The position numbers were made by a program, and so were the translations under genes. Source: a virus. From it: 64,000 nucleotides of DNA. Below the pieces are notes generated by a model, which ran no database searches, was not told the DNA's origin, and saw only the letters and a list, made by a program, of their open reading frames with translations. This document shows, one piece after another, positions 52,222 through 60,965 of the stretch. The stretch is from the IMG/VR virus record IMGVR_UViG_3300034062_003964, positions 1 through 64,000 of that record. One strand, written 5' to 3'. The stretch's first letter is position 1, and each line of letters begins with the position of its first letter.

Positions 52222-52250
52222 AAATCCACTTCTGAAAAGGGGTGGATTTT
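52222..52250 (+). terminator. Terminator separating small-protein operon from glycan operon
   Basis: AAATCCAC / GTGGATTT stem (with an added T-G pair) and a 12-base loop, 21 bases after the 198-aa gene stop. It is followed by TTTTTATTTTATAT. It ends the 49.7-52.2 kb plus-strand operon. Confidence 0.85.
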
Positions 52251-52288
52251 TTATTTTATATATCTTACTTTTATGTAAAAAGTATCAA

Positions 52289-53503
52289 ATGAATAAAATA
52301 AAAGTTTTAGTATTACCATCAGACAAAACGGGAGTGGGTAAATTTAGAAGTGTGGACCCGCATGTTTGTTTACAAAATAACCACTCAGATGAATTCCATG
52401 TCGATATAGATTATGAACCAAAGGTAAATGATTTAAATTATTGGAAAAATTATGATATAGTTCATTTCCATAGAACCATTGGTCATGACTATGATAATTC
52501 AGTTAATTTAATCCAAAGATTAAATAAATTAGGAATTGTAACGATAATGGACTTAGATGATTATTGGTTACCAACAAAAGAACACCCCGTTCACCAAATG
52601 GTAATTCAAACACAATTACACAAAAAAATTATTGAGAACTTAAAAGTTGCGGGTCACGTAACAACTACTACATCATTTTTTGTTAATGAAATATCAAAAT
52701 TCAACAAAAATGTTTATGTGTTACCAAACGCAATTAATCCAAAAGAATCACAATTTAACTCCAAAACAGAACCTTCAGATAAACTAAGATTTGGTTGGTT
52801 AGGTGGTTCATCTCACTTACATGACCTTAAACTTTTAGATGGTACTATGAATAAGTTAACTCCACTAAAAGATAAATTTAGTATGTATCTTTGTGGTTTT
52901 GATATTAGAGGGACTGTGACCGAAATTAATCAACAAACGGGAGAACAAAAACAAAGAGATATTAAACCTGAAGAAACAGTTTGGGCTCGTTATGAGGAAA
53001 TTTTTACCGACAACTATAAATTAGTTGACGATAAACATAAAGACTATTTAATGAAATTCTCACAAGAGGATTATATTTCAGATACAAATCCATTCTACAA
53101 TCGTGTTTGGACTAAACCCGTAACAAGTTACGCTAATAACTACAAATGGTTTGACGTATCTTTAGCACCAATTAAAAACCATATTTTTAACAGAGTTAAA
53201 TCACAATTAAAAGTAATTGAAGCAGGTTTTTATAAAAAGGCAATCATAGCGTCTAACGTTGGTCCTTACACTGTAGATTTAAAACATGCGATGAAAAATG
53301 GTGAATTTACAGACGGTAATGCTTTATTAGTTGATGAGGCGAGAAGTCATAGTGATTGGGCAAAATACATGAAAAAATTAATTGATAATCCTAATTGGGC
53401 TTACGATTTAGGTCAAAGATTATATGAAACCGTTAAAGACACTTACGATTTAAATAAAGTTACAAGAGACAGAGCAGAACTATACAAATCCTTAATAAAA
53501 TGA
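52289..53503 (+). CDS. GT4-like glycosyltransferase
   Basis: A 404-aa protein with a GT-B fold pattern. The N-terminal domain has YDIVHFHRTIGHDYDNS and an IVTIMDLDDYWLP strand. The C-terminal domain has FGWLGGSSHLHDLK and a donor-binding region IEAGFYKKAIIASNVGPYTV (with a conserved E), as in GT4-type enzymes. It would transfer a sugar from a nucleotide donor; the sugar is not predictable. First gene of the plus-strand glycan operon, overlapping the exonuclease gene by 4 bases (ATGA). No signal peptide or membrane helix, so it is cytoplasmic. Confidence 0.75.
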   Translation: MNKIKVLVLPSDKTGVGKFRSVDPHVCLQNNHSDEFHVDIDYEPKVNDLNYWKNYDIVHFHRTIGHDYDNSVNLIQRLNKLGIVTIMDLDDYWLPTKEHPVHQMVIQTQLHKKIIENLKVAGHVTTTTSFFVNEISKFNKNVYVLPNAINPKESQFNSKTEPSDKLRFGWLGGSSHLHDLKLLDGTMNKLTPLKDKFSMYLCGFDIRGTVTEINQQTGEQKQRDIKPEETVWARYEEIFTDNYKLVDDKHKDYLMKFSQEDYISDTNPFYNRVWTKPVTSYANNYKWFDVSLAPIKNHIFNRVKSQLKVIEAGFYKKAIIASNVGPYTVDLKHAMKNGEFTDGNALLVDEARSHSDWAKYMKKLIDNPNWAYDLGQRLYETVKDTYDLNKVTRDRAELYKSLIK

Positions 53504-54228
53504 TAAACATACCTATTAACAAAATACTTTTCCTTGACATTGAAACTGTTGGTCTATGTAAAGACTGGCGTTCTTGTCAACAAAGTCATCCTAAAATTGC
53601 TGAACAATTTGTTAAATACTTTGATTGGTTCTTAAAAAGGTTTCCTGAAGACAATGTTGAAACAAATGGTCTTGAAGAAGAAATGCAAAAAATGGATGAT
53701 GTCTATGCTAAGCGAACAGCCTTGGTTCCTGAATTTGCTAAGATAGTTTGTGTGTCTATGGCATTTGTTTTAGATAATGGTGAGATTAAAAAACAAACTT
53801 TTTCTAACGATGACGAACACAAGTTATTATTAGAAGTAAGAGACCTTTTGAATAGATGTCATAAATTGGATTTTTATCTTTGTGGTCATAACCTTAAAAA
53901 CTTTGATATCCCCATGTTGGCAAAACGAATGATTATCAATGGGATTATGCCATCTAAGATTCTTCCTTCATACGATACGAAGCCTTGGGAAATTAAAGCC
54001 ATCGATACAAAAGAAATTTGGCAATATGGAGCATATACGGCAATTGGCTCATTAGATTTAATGTGTACGTGTTTAGATATACCTACACCTAAAGACGGAC
54101 CAATTAATGGTGGAATGGTTCATGAAGCTTATTGGAACCACAACAGACTACAAGAAATCGCAGAATACTGTGAAAAAGATGTAGATGTATTAATAAACGC
54201 AATTTTACAATTAAAATCTTTAAAATAA
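53500..54228 (+). CDS. DEDDy-type 3'-5' exonuclease
   Basis: A 242-aa RNase H-fold exonuclease (PolB-like proofreading clade). Motif I is FLDIETVGL (Asp13, Glu15), motif II is LCGHNLKNFDIPML (Asn131, Asp136), and motif III is EYCEKDVDVL (Tyr223, Asp227). It has no polymerase domain. It may process DNA ends or replication intermediates. It overlaps the glycosyltransferase upstream (ATGA) and the dUTPase downstream (one base), so two DNA-metabolism genes are embedded in a glycan operon. Confidence 0.85.
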   Translation: MINIPINKILFLDIETVGLCKDWRSCQQSHPKIAEQFVKYFDWFLKRFPEDNVETNGLEEEMQKMDDVYAKRTALVPEFAKIVCVSMAFVLDNGEIKKQTFSNDDEHKLLLEVRDLLNRCHKLDFYLCGHNLKNFDIPMLAKRMIINGIMPSKILPSYDTKPWEIKAIDTKEIWQYGAYTAIGSLDLMCTCLDIPTPKDGPINGGMVHEAYWNHNRLQEIAEYCEKDVDVLINAILQLKSLK

Positions 54229-54845
54229 TGTTTGATAGAATAAGAGAGGCTAAAGACCAATTTAAAATGTTAAAAGAACTACAATCCAAATTAGGAGATG
54301 TAGATATGAATAACCCATCAGAATTTTTAAAATCAATGGGGGTTAATCTTGATGATTTAAACACCCATTTTGAAAATTTGCACGAGTCAAATGAAGTTGA
54401 GTTTACTAAAGTCAACTTAAACTTTGTTAATGACTCTGATAATGAAAATCCTTCTTACGCTTACCCATCTGATTCAGGATTTGATTTAAGAGCGTCTGAA
54501 GAAGTTTGGATTCAACCTAATTCAAGGGCATTAGTCCCAACAGGAATACGATTAGATATTGGTGAAAACTACGAAGTCCAAGTTAGGTCTAAAAGTGGCT
54601 TAGCCCTAAATCAAGGTTTGTTTGTATTAAATTCACCAGGAACTGTTGATAGTGGGTATCAAGGTGAAATCAAAGTTATACTTTTTAATACCACAAACAA
54701 AAAAGTAAAAATTGAAAAAGGTCAAAAAGTTGCTCAGGCAGTTCTTTGTCCTGTAATTGGGGGTAGATGGGTAGACTTAGTTAAAGTTTCGGAAATCAAA
54801 GAAAAAGATAGAAATAGTAACGGTTTTGGTTCAACAGGACTTTAA
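54228..54845 (+). CDS. dut: dUTP diphosphatase with N-terminal helical extension
   Basis: A 205-aa trimeric-type dUTPase that lowers dUTP and supplies dUMP for dTTP synthesis. All five motifs are visible: I SDSGFDLRA (81-89), II RSKSGLA (120-126), III SPGTVDSGYQGEI (136-148), IV KGQKVAQAVL (164-173), V RNSNGFGSTG (195-204). Residues 1-56 form an added charged helical region (FDRIREAKDQFKMLKELQSK) vaguely like the N-terminal helix of YbaB-type proteins. Its ATG overlaps the exonuclease stop by one base. Extension function is unknown. Confidence 0.92.
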   Translation: MFDRIREAKDQFKMLKELQSKLGDVDMNNPSEFLKSMGVNLDDLNTHFENLHESNEVEFTKVNLNFVNDSDNENPSYAYPSDSGFDLRASEEVWIQPNSRALVPTGIRLDIGENYEVQVRSKSGLALNQGLFVLNSPGTVDSGYQGEIKVILFNTTNKKVKIEKGQKVAQAVLCPVIGGRWVDLVKVSEIKEKDRNSNGFGSTGL

Positions 54846-54867
54846 AAATATTATATAGAATAATTTA

Positions 54868-56508
54868 ATGATTACAATAGGATTCTCAACTAGAAAAATT
54901 GATAGTAGTTTTGTTGAACTATTAAAAAAATCATGTGGAGTATCAAACCCACAAATAATCCCAATAGAAAATGAGGGTAAATATTCATTACCTGAAGCTT
55001 ACAATATGATTTTAGAACAAGCAACAAACGATATTGTTGTGTTGTGTCATGATGATATCTATTTTGATAGTAAGAATTGGGGTAGTAAAATATTAAAACA
55101 TTTTAAAAGAAGTCCTGAGTATGGAATTTTAGGGCTTGCAGGTTCTACCCAATTACCAGAATCTGCAAAGTGGTGGGAAGACTTTTCAAAAATGAAAGGT
55201 ATTGTTAATCACGAACATGAAGGTAAAAAATGGGAATCCAAATATTCTGCAAGTTTAGGTAATCAGATTGATGATGTCGTTTTGGTTGATGGTCTTTTTG
55301 TTGTATTGAATAAGAAAAATATTAAACAAACATTTAACGAAGAAATTAAAGGGTTTCACTTTTATGATGTAGATTTTTCATTTAGAAACTTTATTGAAGA
55401 TGTGAAAATTGGCGTTATCTATGATGTCAGAGTTACTCACAAATCAATAGGTCAAACAAACGACCAATGGGAGCAAAACAGAATTAAGTTTGCAGAAAAA
55501 CATAAAGATAATCTTCCCGTTAAAATTAAAAGAAATCTTACTTTAGAATCGCCAATTAAAGTATTACTATCTTCATTATTTTTTAAAACTTTTACAGGTT
55601 CTGAAATGTATGTTTATGAATTAGCAAGAGGGTTAAAAAGTTTAAACTGTGATGTTACCGTTCTTTCAGATATCGAAGGTCCTTTATCTAAAATTGCAAA
55701 TCAACAAGGAATTAAAACATTACCATTCTCTAACCCACCGGGTTATAAATTAGGTGATGGTAAGTGGGGATTTAACACGCCAGAAGGTGTAATCGCTAGT
55801 CAACCAAATATGATGTATAAAATGTCAGATGTTAATTTTGATATTGCTCACGTTCAACACAACCCAATATCGAAACAAATATGTGAGATGTACCCAAACA
55901 TACCAAAAATTTCAACAATACATTCTGAAGTAATAGAGTTAGAAAATCCTTATATAGACGACTCAATTAAAAAATATATCTGTATCAGGCCTGAAATTCA
56001 AAAACATGTTGTAACGAATTTTAACGTAGTTGGGTCTGACACTGAAGTTATTTATAACCCAATCGACACAAAAAGATTTAACACTAATAACATAAAAAAT
56101 TACCCTTACGTTTTATTTGTTGGGACAATAGACTACCTGAGAGAAAAAACAATTAGGGACTTAGTTGAGTATTCAAAATCCATTAATAAAGAACTTTGGT
56201 TAGTTGGTGAAAACAAATCAAACTACCTACCGGAATTATTAGAATTTTCTCATGTTAAACATTTTCCAGCAACTAACAAAGTTGAAGAATATGTTAAAAA
56301 CTGTAGTGAGACTGCAGGTATTCTTTTAGGTAGAACAACAATTGAGGGTTGGTTATGTGGTAAATCAGGATGGATTTACAATGTCGATAATAGTGGTAAT
56401 ATTATAAACAAAAATAAACATGAAGTTCCGTCTGACGTTTACAAGTTTAACTCTATTGAAGTTGCTAAAAAAATAAAAGAGGAATATATTAAAATTTTAA
56501 ATGGTTAA
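54868..56508 (+). CDS. Two-domain glycosyltransferase (GT2-like + GT4-like)
   Basis: A 546-aa fusion. Residues 1-225 resemble GT-A enzymes: ITIGFSTRKID start, NDIVVLCHDDIYFDS with an acidic metal/nucleotide motif, and FHFYDVDFSFRN for acceptor contact. Residues about 226-546 form a GT-B domain starting SPIKVLLSSLFFKTFTGSEM, with YPYVLFVGTIDYLREKTIRD and a late GRTTIEGWLCGKSGWIYN donor-binding region. Such fusions make two successive linkages of one oligosaccharide. It follows the dUTPase by 22 bases and overlaps the GT2 gene by 8. Sugars are not predictable. Confidence 0.8.
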   Translation: MITIGFSTRKIDSSFVELLKKSCGVSNPQIIPIENEGKYSLPEAYNMILEQATNDIVVLCHDDIYFDSKNWGSKILKHFKRSPEYGILGLAGSTQLPESAKWWEDFSKMKGIVNHEHEGKKWESKYSASLGNQIDDVVLVDGLFVVLNKKNIKQTFNEEIKGFHFYDVDFSFRNFIEDVKIGVIYDVRVTHKSIGQTNDQWEQNRIKFAEKHKDNLPVKIKRNLTLESPIKVLLSSLFFKTFTGSEMYVYELARGLKSLNCDVTVLSDIEGPLSKIANQQGIKTLPFSNPPGYKLGDGKWGFNTPEGVIASQPNMMYKMSDVNFDIAHVQHNPISKQICEMYPNIPKISTIHSEVIELENPYIDDSIKKYICIRPEIQKHVVTNFNVVGSDTEVIYNPIDTKRFNTNNIKNYPYVLFVGTIDYLREKTIRDLVEYSKSINKELWLVGENKSNYLPELLEFSHVKHFPATNKVEEYVKNCSETAGILLGRTTIEGWLCGKSGWIYNVDNSGNIINKNKHEVPSDVYKFNSIEVAKKIKEEYIKILNG

Positions 56509-57229
56509 AGTTGTTAGTTGTTTTTGGAATGCCGAAAACTATATTGAGAAATGTATTAATTCAGTTAAAAATCAATTACATAAAAATTTCAAAATGTATT
56601 TGGTTGATGATGTTTCCACTGATAAAACAGTGGAGCAAATAAAAAAACTAATCGATGGTGATGATAGGTTTATACTAATAGAAAATAAAGTAAAAAAGTA
56701 TAAACTAAAAAATATGGATGATTTATTGATGGATGAATCTTTATTTGACGATGATGATATTATTATTGAATTAGATGGTGACGATTGGTTGTATAATGAT
56801 AAAGTCTTAGGGTTTATTAATGACAAATACGAAAAAAATAAAAATTTATGGTTAACTAACGGTAGCTTTGTTTATTCAAATGGTATGATTGGTTTTTCTA
56901 ATAGAGTTAATTATAAAACCGTAAGAACGGATATTTTTGCCTTTTCACATTTAAGAACTTGGAAAGTACATCTTTGGCGTAATATTGATGAGTCGTCGTT
57001 TACCGATGAAAATGGAGAATACTTTAAAGCCGCTCCGGATGTCGCATATTCATACCCTATGATTGAGATGTGTGGTGATAAACATTACGAATTTATACCG
57101 GAAATACTTTTAGTCTATAATGAAGAAAATCCACATAACGAACATAAAGAAAACGCCAGAGCGGGTCAAATGGAACAACAAAGATGCGCAAACATAATAA
57201 GAAACTTAAAAAAATATAAACCACAATAG
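56501..57229 (+). CDS. GT2-family glycosyltransferase
   Basis: A 242-aa GT-A enzyme. The opening VKVVSCFWNAENYIEKCINS, then MYLVDDVSTDKTVEQI and IIIELDGDDWLYND (Asp-x-Asp-type motif) are the typical GT2 pattern. A C-terminal part with HKENARAGQMEQQRC gives the acceptor half. It would add one sugar to a growing glycan. It overlaps the preceding two-domain enzyme by 8 bases and lies 1 base before the fucosyltransferase fusion, so the three are produced together. Confidence 0.82.
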   Translation: MVKVVSCFWNAENYIEKCINSVKNQLHKNFKMYLVDDVSTDKTVEQIKKLIDGDDRFILIENKVKKYKLKNMDDLLMDESLFDDDDIIIELDGDDWLYNDKVLGFINDKYEKNKNLWLTNGSFVYSNGMIGFSNRVNYKTVRTDIFAFSHLRTWKVHLWRNIDESSFTDENGEYFKAAPDVAYSYPMIEMCGDKHYEFIPEILLVYNEENPHNEHKENARAGQMEQQRCANIIRNLKKYKPQ

Positions 57230-57230
57230 T

Positions 57231-58877
57231 ATGGAAAATGTTTATTCAACAGCCTATTTAATGGGTGGGTTAGGTAACCAAATGTTTCAAATCGCACATG
57301 CGGTTTGTCAAGGATTAAAAAATAATAAAGAAAGTGTTTTTGAACCCGTGTCTTACACCCCAATGTCACAATCTAAACAAACTACTCATTATGTTGACAA
57401 TATTTTTAAAAATGTAAAATTTGTTGATAAAATTATTAACAAAAAAAGAGTTTCTGAAGAAACCTGGAATAAACCTAATTTAAATTTTTCTTGGGATAGT
57501 AATATAGAATTCTATGGGTATTACCAAAGTCTAAACAATTTTTTAGGGTATGATGAAAACATAAAAGAAATGTTCGGTCCTGATGATAATTTTATTACAA
57601 AATTAAAATCTTTGTACCCAAATTTTAAAAATCAAAAATCTACTTCGATACACATTAGAAGAGGTGACTATCTAACTATAAACGATATACTACCATCTGT
57701 AGATTTAAGTTATATTGATTATTGTATAAATCTTTTAGATGACTTAACTGAAGTATTTTATGTTTTTAGTGATGATATTAATTGGGTTAAAAATAATATT
57801 AAATCTTCTAAAGTGGTTTTTGTTGACCAGTTACAAGATTATGAAGATTTATGGATGATGAGTTTATGTGAAAATAACGTAATATCAAACTCAACATTTT
57901 CATGGTGGTCAGCCTTTTTAAATAAAAATGAAAATAAAAAAGTTTTATGCCCAAGTATGTGGTTTGGACCTAAAGGATTTCAAGATTACGATAACATATA
58001 TGTAGATGGATGGATTAAAGTAAACGTAAATTACAATAATGGGTTATTAGTAAAAACAAAAAACGACACTATTAATCTAATAGACTCAACATTCTCACAC
58101 TCAAAAATAGGTTACTGTAGTGATTACCAAGACTCATTATTTTTTAAATGGAAAAGAGAAAATTTTAATAAAAATGGTAATGATTTTGTTGTTTACACCG
58201 ATGCGAGATTGGGGGAAGTCACAAATAACCATAATTCAATTGCTTGGTTAATCGAACCAAAAGAAATCGCACCATATACCTATGATTTTATTGTTAATAA
58301 CAATAATAAATTTAAAAAAGTATTCACACATGAAAAGTCACTATTAGACAAGGGTGGAAATTATGAATTATTACCATTCGGATGTTGTTGGATAAAACCT
58401 GAGGACCAAAAAATTTACAATAAATCAAAAATGATAAGTATAATATCATCAAATAAGACTCAAACAAATGGTCATAGATTAAGACACGACATTATTAACC
58501 AATTAAATGGTAAAATAGATGTATACGGTAGAACTTACAACCCAATAGATTATAAACTTGACGGACTAAAAGAATATAAATTTCACATTGTGGTGGAAAA
58601 CACTAAAAGAGATTATTGGTTTACTGAGAAACTAATTGATTGTTTTGTGACAGGAACAGTACCAATTTATTGGGGGTGTCCTTCAATAGGTGATTTTTTT
58701 GACACTAACGGTATGATTATTTTTGACAATGTTGGGGAGTTAGTGGACATCGTAAATAATTTATCTATAGATGACTATATAAAAAGACTAGAAAGTATTA
58801 AAAATAATTTTAATAAATCAAAAAAATATTTGTTACCAGATGATATTATTTACAAAAAACTTACTTTAGAAATATAA
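57231..58877 (+). CDS. GT11 alpha-1,2-fucosyltransferase / GT10 fucosyltransferase fusion
   Basis: A 548-aa fusion. Residues 1-260 match GT11: GGLGNQMFQIAHA (12-24), HIRRGDYL (141-148), SNSTFSWWSAF (219-229) and the following LCPSMWFGP. Residues about 290-548 match GT10 (alpha-1,3-type fucosyltransferase): FHIVVENTKRDYW (451-463), then TEKLIDCFVTGTVPIYWGCP (465-484). Both use GDP-fucose. The pair would place two fucoses on an acceptor, as in Lewis-type or related structures. No membrane anchor is present. It follows the GT2 gene by 1 base. Whether both domains are active, and the donor specificity of the second, are inferred. Confidence 0.85.
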   Translation: MENVYSTAYLMGGLGNQMFQIAHAVCQGLKNNKESVFEPVSYTPMSQSKQTTHYVDNIFKNVKFVDKIINKKRVSEETWNKPNLNFSWDSNIEFYGYYQSLNNFLGYDENIKEMFGPDDNFITKLKSLYPNFKNQKSTSIHIRRGDYLTINDILPSVDLSYIDYCINLLDDLTEVFYVFSDDINWVKNNIKSSKVVFVDQLQDYEDLWMMSLCENNVISNSTFSWWSAFLNKNENKKVLCPSMWFGPKGFQDYDNIYVDGWIKVNVNYNNGLLVKTKNDTINLIDSTFSHSKIGYCSDYQDSLFFKWKRENFNKNGNDFVVYTDARLGEVTNNHNSIAWLIEPKEIAPYTYDFIVNNNNKFKKVFTHEKSLLDKGGNYELLPFGCCWIKPEDQKIYNKSKMISIISSNKTQTNGHRLRHDIINQLNGKIDVYGRTYNPIDYKLDGLKEYKFHIVVENTKRDYWFTEKLIDCFVTGTVPIYWGCPSIGDFFDTNGMIIFDNVGELVDIVNNLSIDDYIKRLESIKNNFNKSKKYLLPDDIIYKKLTLEI

Positions 58878-58885
58878 AAAATATT

Positions 58886-59605
58886 ATGAAAAATTTAAAA
58901 GATATTATAAACCTTGAGAAAGACAAAACATCATTTGTTTGTGGTTTAGGTCCTTCTCTTTCGGACACTATAGGACACATTATAAAAGAAAGGAAAAATA
59001 TAGTTTTAGTTTCTTGTAACGATATTGATTTGATAAGTGATTTACAACCTAACTATTGGGTTTGGGCGAATACGCAACAAGTTGGTAGTTTAATTGATAG
59101 ATTAAAAAGAATGCCTAACACATCACTTGTACATGCAGACTCAGTAGACTCAACACCTAGATGGTGGATTGAAAAAAATTTAGGAAATTTAAATTATGTG
59201 GGTTACGACCAAAGACACTTTGATAATAAAACCTGTTATAGTTGTGCAAACGGATGTCAAAATTTTATTAGTGATAGATTAACAATACAAGAAGAGTTAC
59301 AAAAATTTACAGGTAATGATGAGAAATATAGTGCAGGGGATACTGTTGCTGTACATATGTTAGCACTATCTATATTATTGGGGTGTAAAAAAATATACGT
59401 ATCAGGGGTAGATTTAGACTATAAAAAAGGTTATTTTGGTTCTTATATGGCCCCAATATCGGCAACGGAATTTGACTCAACTATACCTAATATGTTAAAT
59501 GATTTTAGAATTATTAACGATAGTGCTAAAAAAATTGGGGTTGAGATAATAAACACAAGTGTAGATTCACGTCTAAGTGAAATTTTAAAAACTGAAAAAA
59601 TATGA
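58886..59605 (+). CDS. DUF115/MptE-like Rossmann protein
   Basis: A 239-aa protein with CGLGPSLSDTIGH near residues 19-31 and a late VHMLALSILLGCKKIYVSGV followed by DLDY. These are the two signatures of the DUF115 (6-hydroxymethylpterin diphosphokinase MptE-like) family and of related nucleotide-sugar-handling proteins in flagellin and surface glycan clusters. In this setting glycan transfer or activation is more likely than folate synthesis. Its end overlaps the methyltransferase start by 4 bases. Confidence 0.6.
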   Translation: MKNLKDIINLEKDKTSFVCGLGPSLSDTIGHIIKERKNIVLVSCNDIDLISDLQPNYWVWANTQQVGSLIDRLKRMPNTSLVHADSVDSTPRWWIEKNLGNLNYVGYDQRHFDNKTCYSCANGCQNFISDRLTIQEELQKFTGNDEKYSAGDTVAVHMLALSILLGCKKIYVSGVDLDYKKGYFGSYMAPISATEFDSTIPNMLNDFRIINDSAKKIGVEIINTSVDSRLSEILKTEKI

Positions 59606-60300
59606 GTTCAATATTTAATCCTAATTATGTTCAAAAAACATATAAAGAAAATAAATCAGATTACCCAAAAAAGTTAGTTAACTATATTATAAAAAAATAT
59701 AACATAAAAGAAGGGGCTAAGATTTTAGATATTGGATGTGGTGATGGAGTAATAACAAAATGTTTTATTGAATGTGGTATAGATGCTTATGGAATGGACA
59801 TATCAAATTCCTCAAAAGAAAACATACCGTCAAAAAAATTTAAATCTTATGATTTAAACGAAAAAAAATATCCGTTTAAAGATGAAAAATTTGATTTTAT
59901 TTTTTCAAAATCTGTTGTTGAGCATCTACAAAATCCGGATATTTTATTAGATGAATCATATAGAATGTTAAAAAAGGGTGGCGTATTAATTTGTATGGCT
60001 CCGAGTTGGAAACATTCGTATAAGGAGGCTTTCTATATTGACCACACACATGTTACACCTTTCACTAGATATTCATTAGAAACCGCTTGTGACCTATCTG
60101 GGTTTGTTTCTGAGTGTGAATATTTTTATCAGTTACCATTAACATGGAAATATTCATTTTTAAACATTTTTAGATACATCATTCAAAAATTACCATTACC
60201 ATACTCACCATTTGAAAAAGTATTATGGGGTAAAAAAACAAACAAGATTATTAGATTCTCAAAAGAGGCAATGTTAATTTGTAAAGCGGAAAAAAAATGA
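59602..60300 (+). CDS. Class I SAM-dependent methyltransferase
   Basis: A 232-aa methyltransferase: motif I AKILDIGCGDGVITKC (residues 39-54), an acidic second strand AYGMDISNSS, and FIFSKSVVEHLQNPD as motif IV. The C-terminal third is a substrate-binding cap. In a glycan cluster it probably methylates a sugar or an amine on the product, although the acceptor cannot be read. It overlaps neighbours on both sides by 4 bases (ATGA). Confidence 0.85.
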   Translation: MSSIFNPNYVQKTYKENKSDYPKKLVNYIIKKYNIKEGAKILDIGCGDGVITKCFIECGIDAYGMDISNSSKENIPSKKFKSYDLNEKKYPFKDEKFDFIFSKSVVEHLQNPDILLDESYRMLKKGGVLICMAPSWKHSYKEAFYIDHTHVTPFTRYSLETACDLSGFVSECEYFYQLPLTWKYSFLNIFRYIIQKLPLPYSPFEKVLWGKKTNKIIRFSKEAMLICKAEKK

Positions 60301-60965
60301 TATCCTTAATTTTAGCAAGGGGTGGAAGTAAAGGCGTTCCAAAAAAAAACATAAAACAATTAATGGGTAAACCTTTAATTGAGTATGTAATTACTTCGGC
60401 TAAAGAATCAAAAAAAATTACAGATGTATATGTTTCTTCTGATGATGAGGAGATAATTGAAATCTCAAAGAATCTAGGATGTAAAATCATTGTAAGACCT
60501 AATGAATTGTCAACTGACACATCTTTAGATATAGATTCTTTTAGACATTTTTGCAAAGAATTAAACCATACTGAACCAATAATACATTTAAGAGCAACAA
60601 CCCCTTTAGTAAATCCATTAGTCATTGATAACGCTATTGAAGTGTTTTTAAAAAATAAAAAAAACATAACAAGTCTTAGGTCTGCACATGAAACTTCAGA
60701 ATCTGTATATAAGTTTTATACAAAAAATGGTGAGTTTTGGCAACCTATAGTTGATACTATGGATACTAATTTACCTAGACAAAGTTATCCTAAAACATAT
60801 TCACCTAACGGATATGTTGATATAGTAACCCCTGAAATTTTTATGGATTCAGATAGTTTTTATGGTGATAAAATTTATTCATTTATTACTGATAAAACTT
60901 ATGAAATTGACACTATTGATGATTTTAATTATATTGAGTATATTTTAAGTAAAAAAAATGTATAA
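60297..60965 (+). CDS. CMP-nonulosonate (sialic acid/Kdo-like) cytidylyltransferase
   Basis: A 222-aa protein of the NeuA/KdsB-like cytidylyltransferase family. The CTP-binding loop is LILARGGSKGVPKKNIKQL (residues 4-22), followed by GKPLIEYVI, YVSSDDEEI and HLRATTPLVNP. It activates a nine- or eight-carbon acidic sugar, or another CMP-linked group, by joining it to CMP. No synthase (NeuB-like) is in this window, so the exact sugar is unknown; such a gene may lie beyond the right edge. It overlaps the class III aminotransferase by 8 bases. Confidence 0.8.
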   Translation: MISLILARGGSKGVPKKNIKQLMGKPLIEYVITSAKESKKITDVYVSSDDEEIIEISKNLGCKIIVRPNELSTDTSLDIDSFRHFCKELNHTEPIIHLRATTPLVNPLVIDNAIEVFLKNKKNITSLRSAHETSESVYKFYTKNGEFWQPIVDTMDTNLPRQSYPKTYSPNGYVDIVTPEIFMDSDSFYGDKIYSFITDKTYEIDTIDDFNYIEYILSKKNV

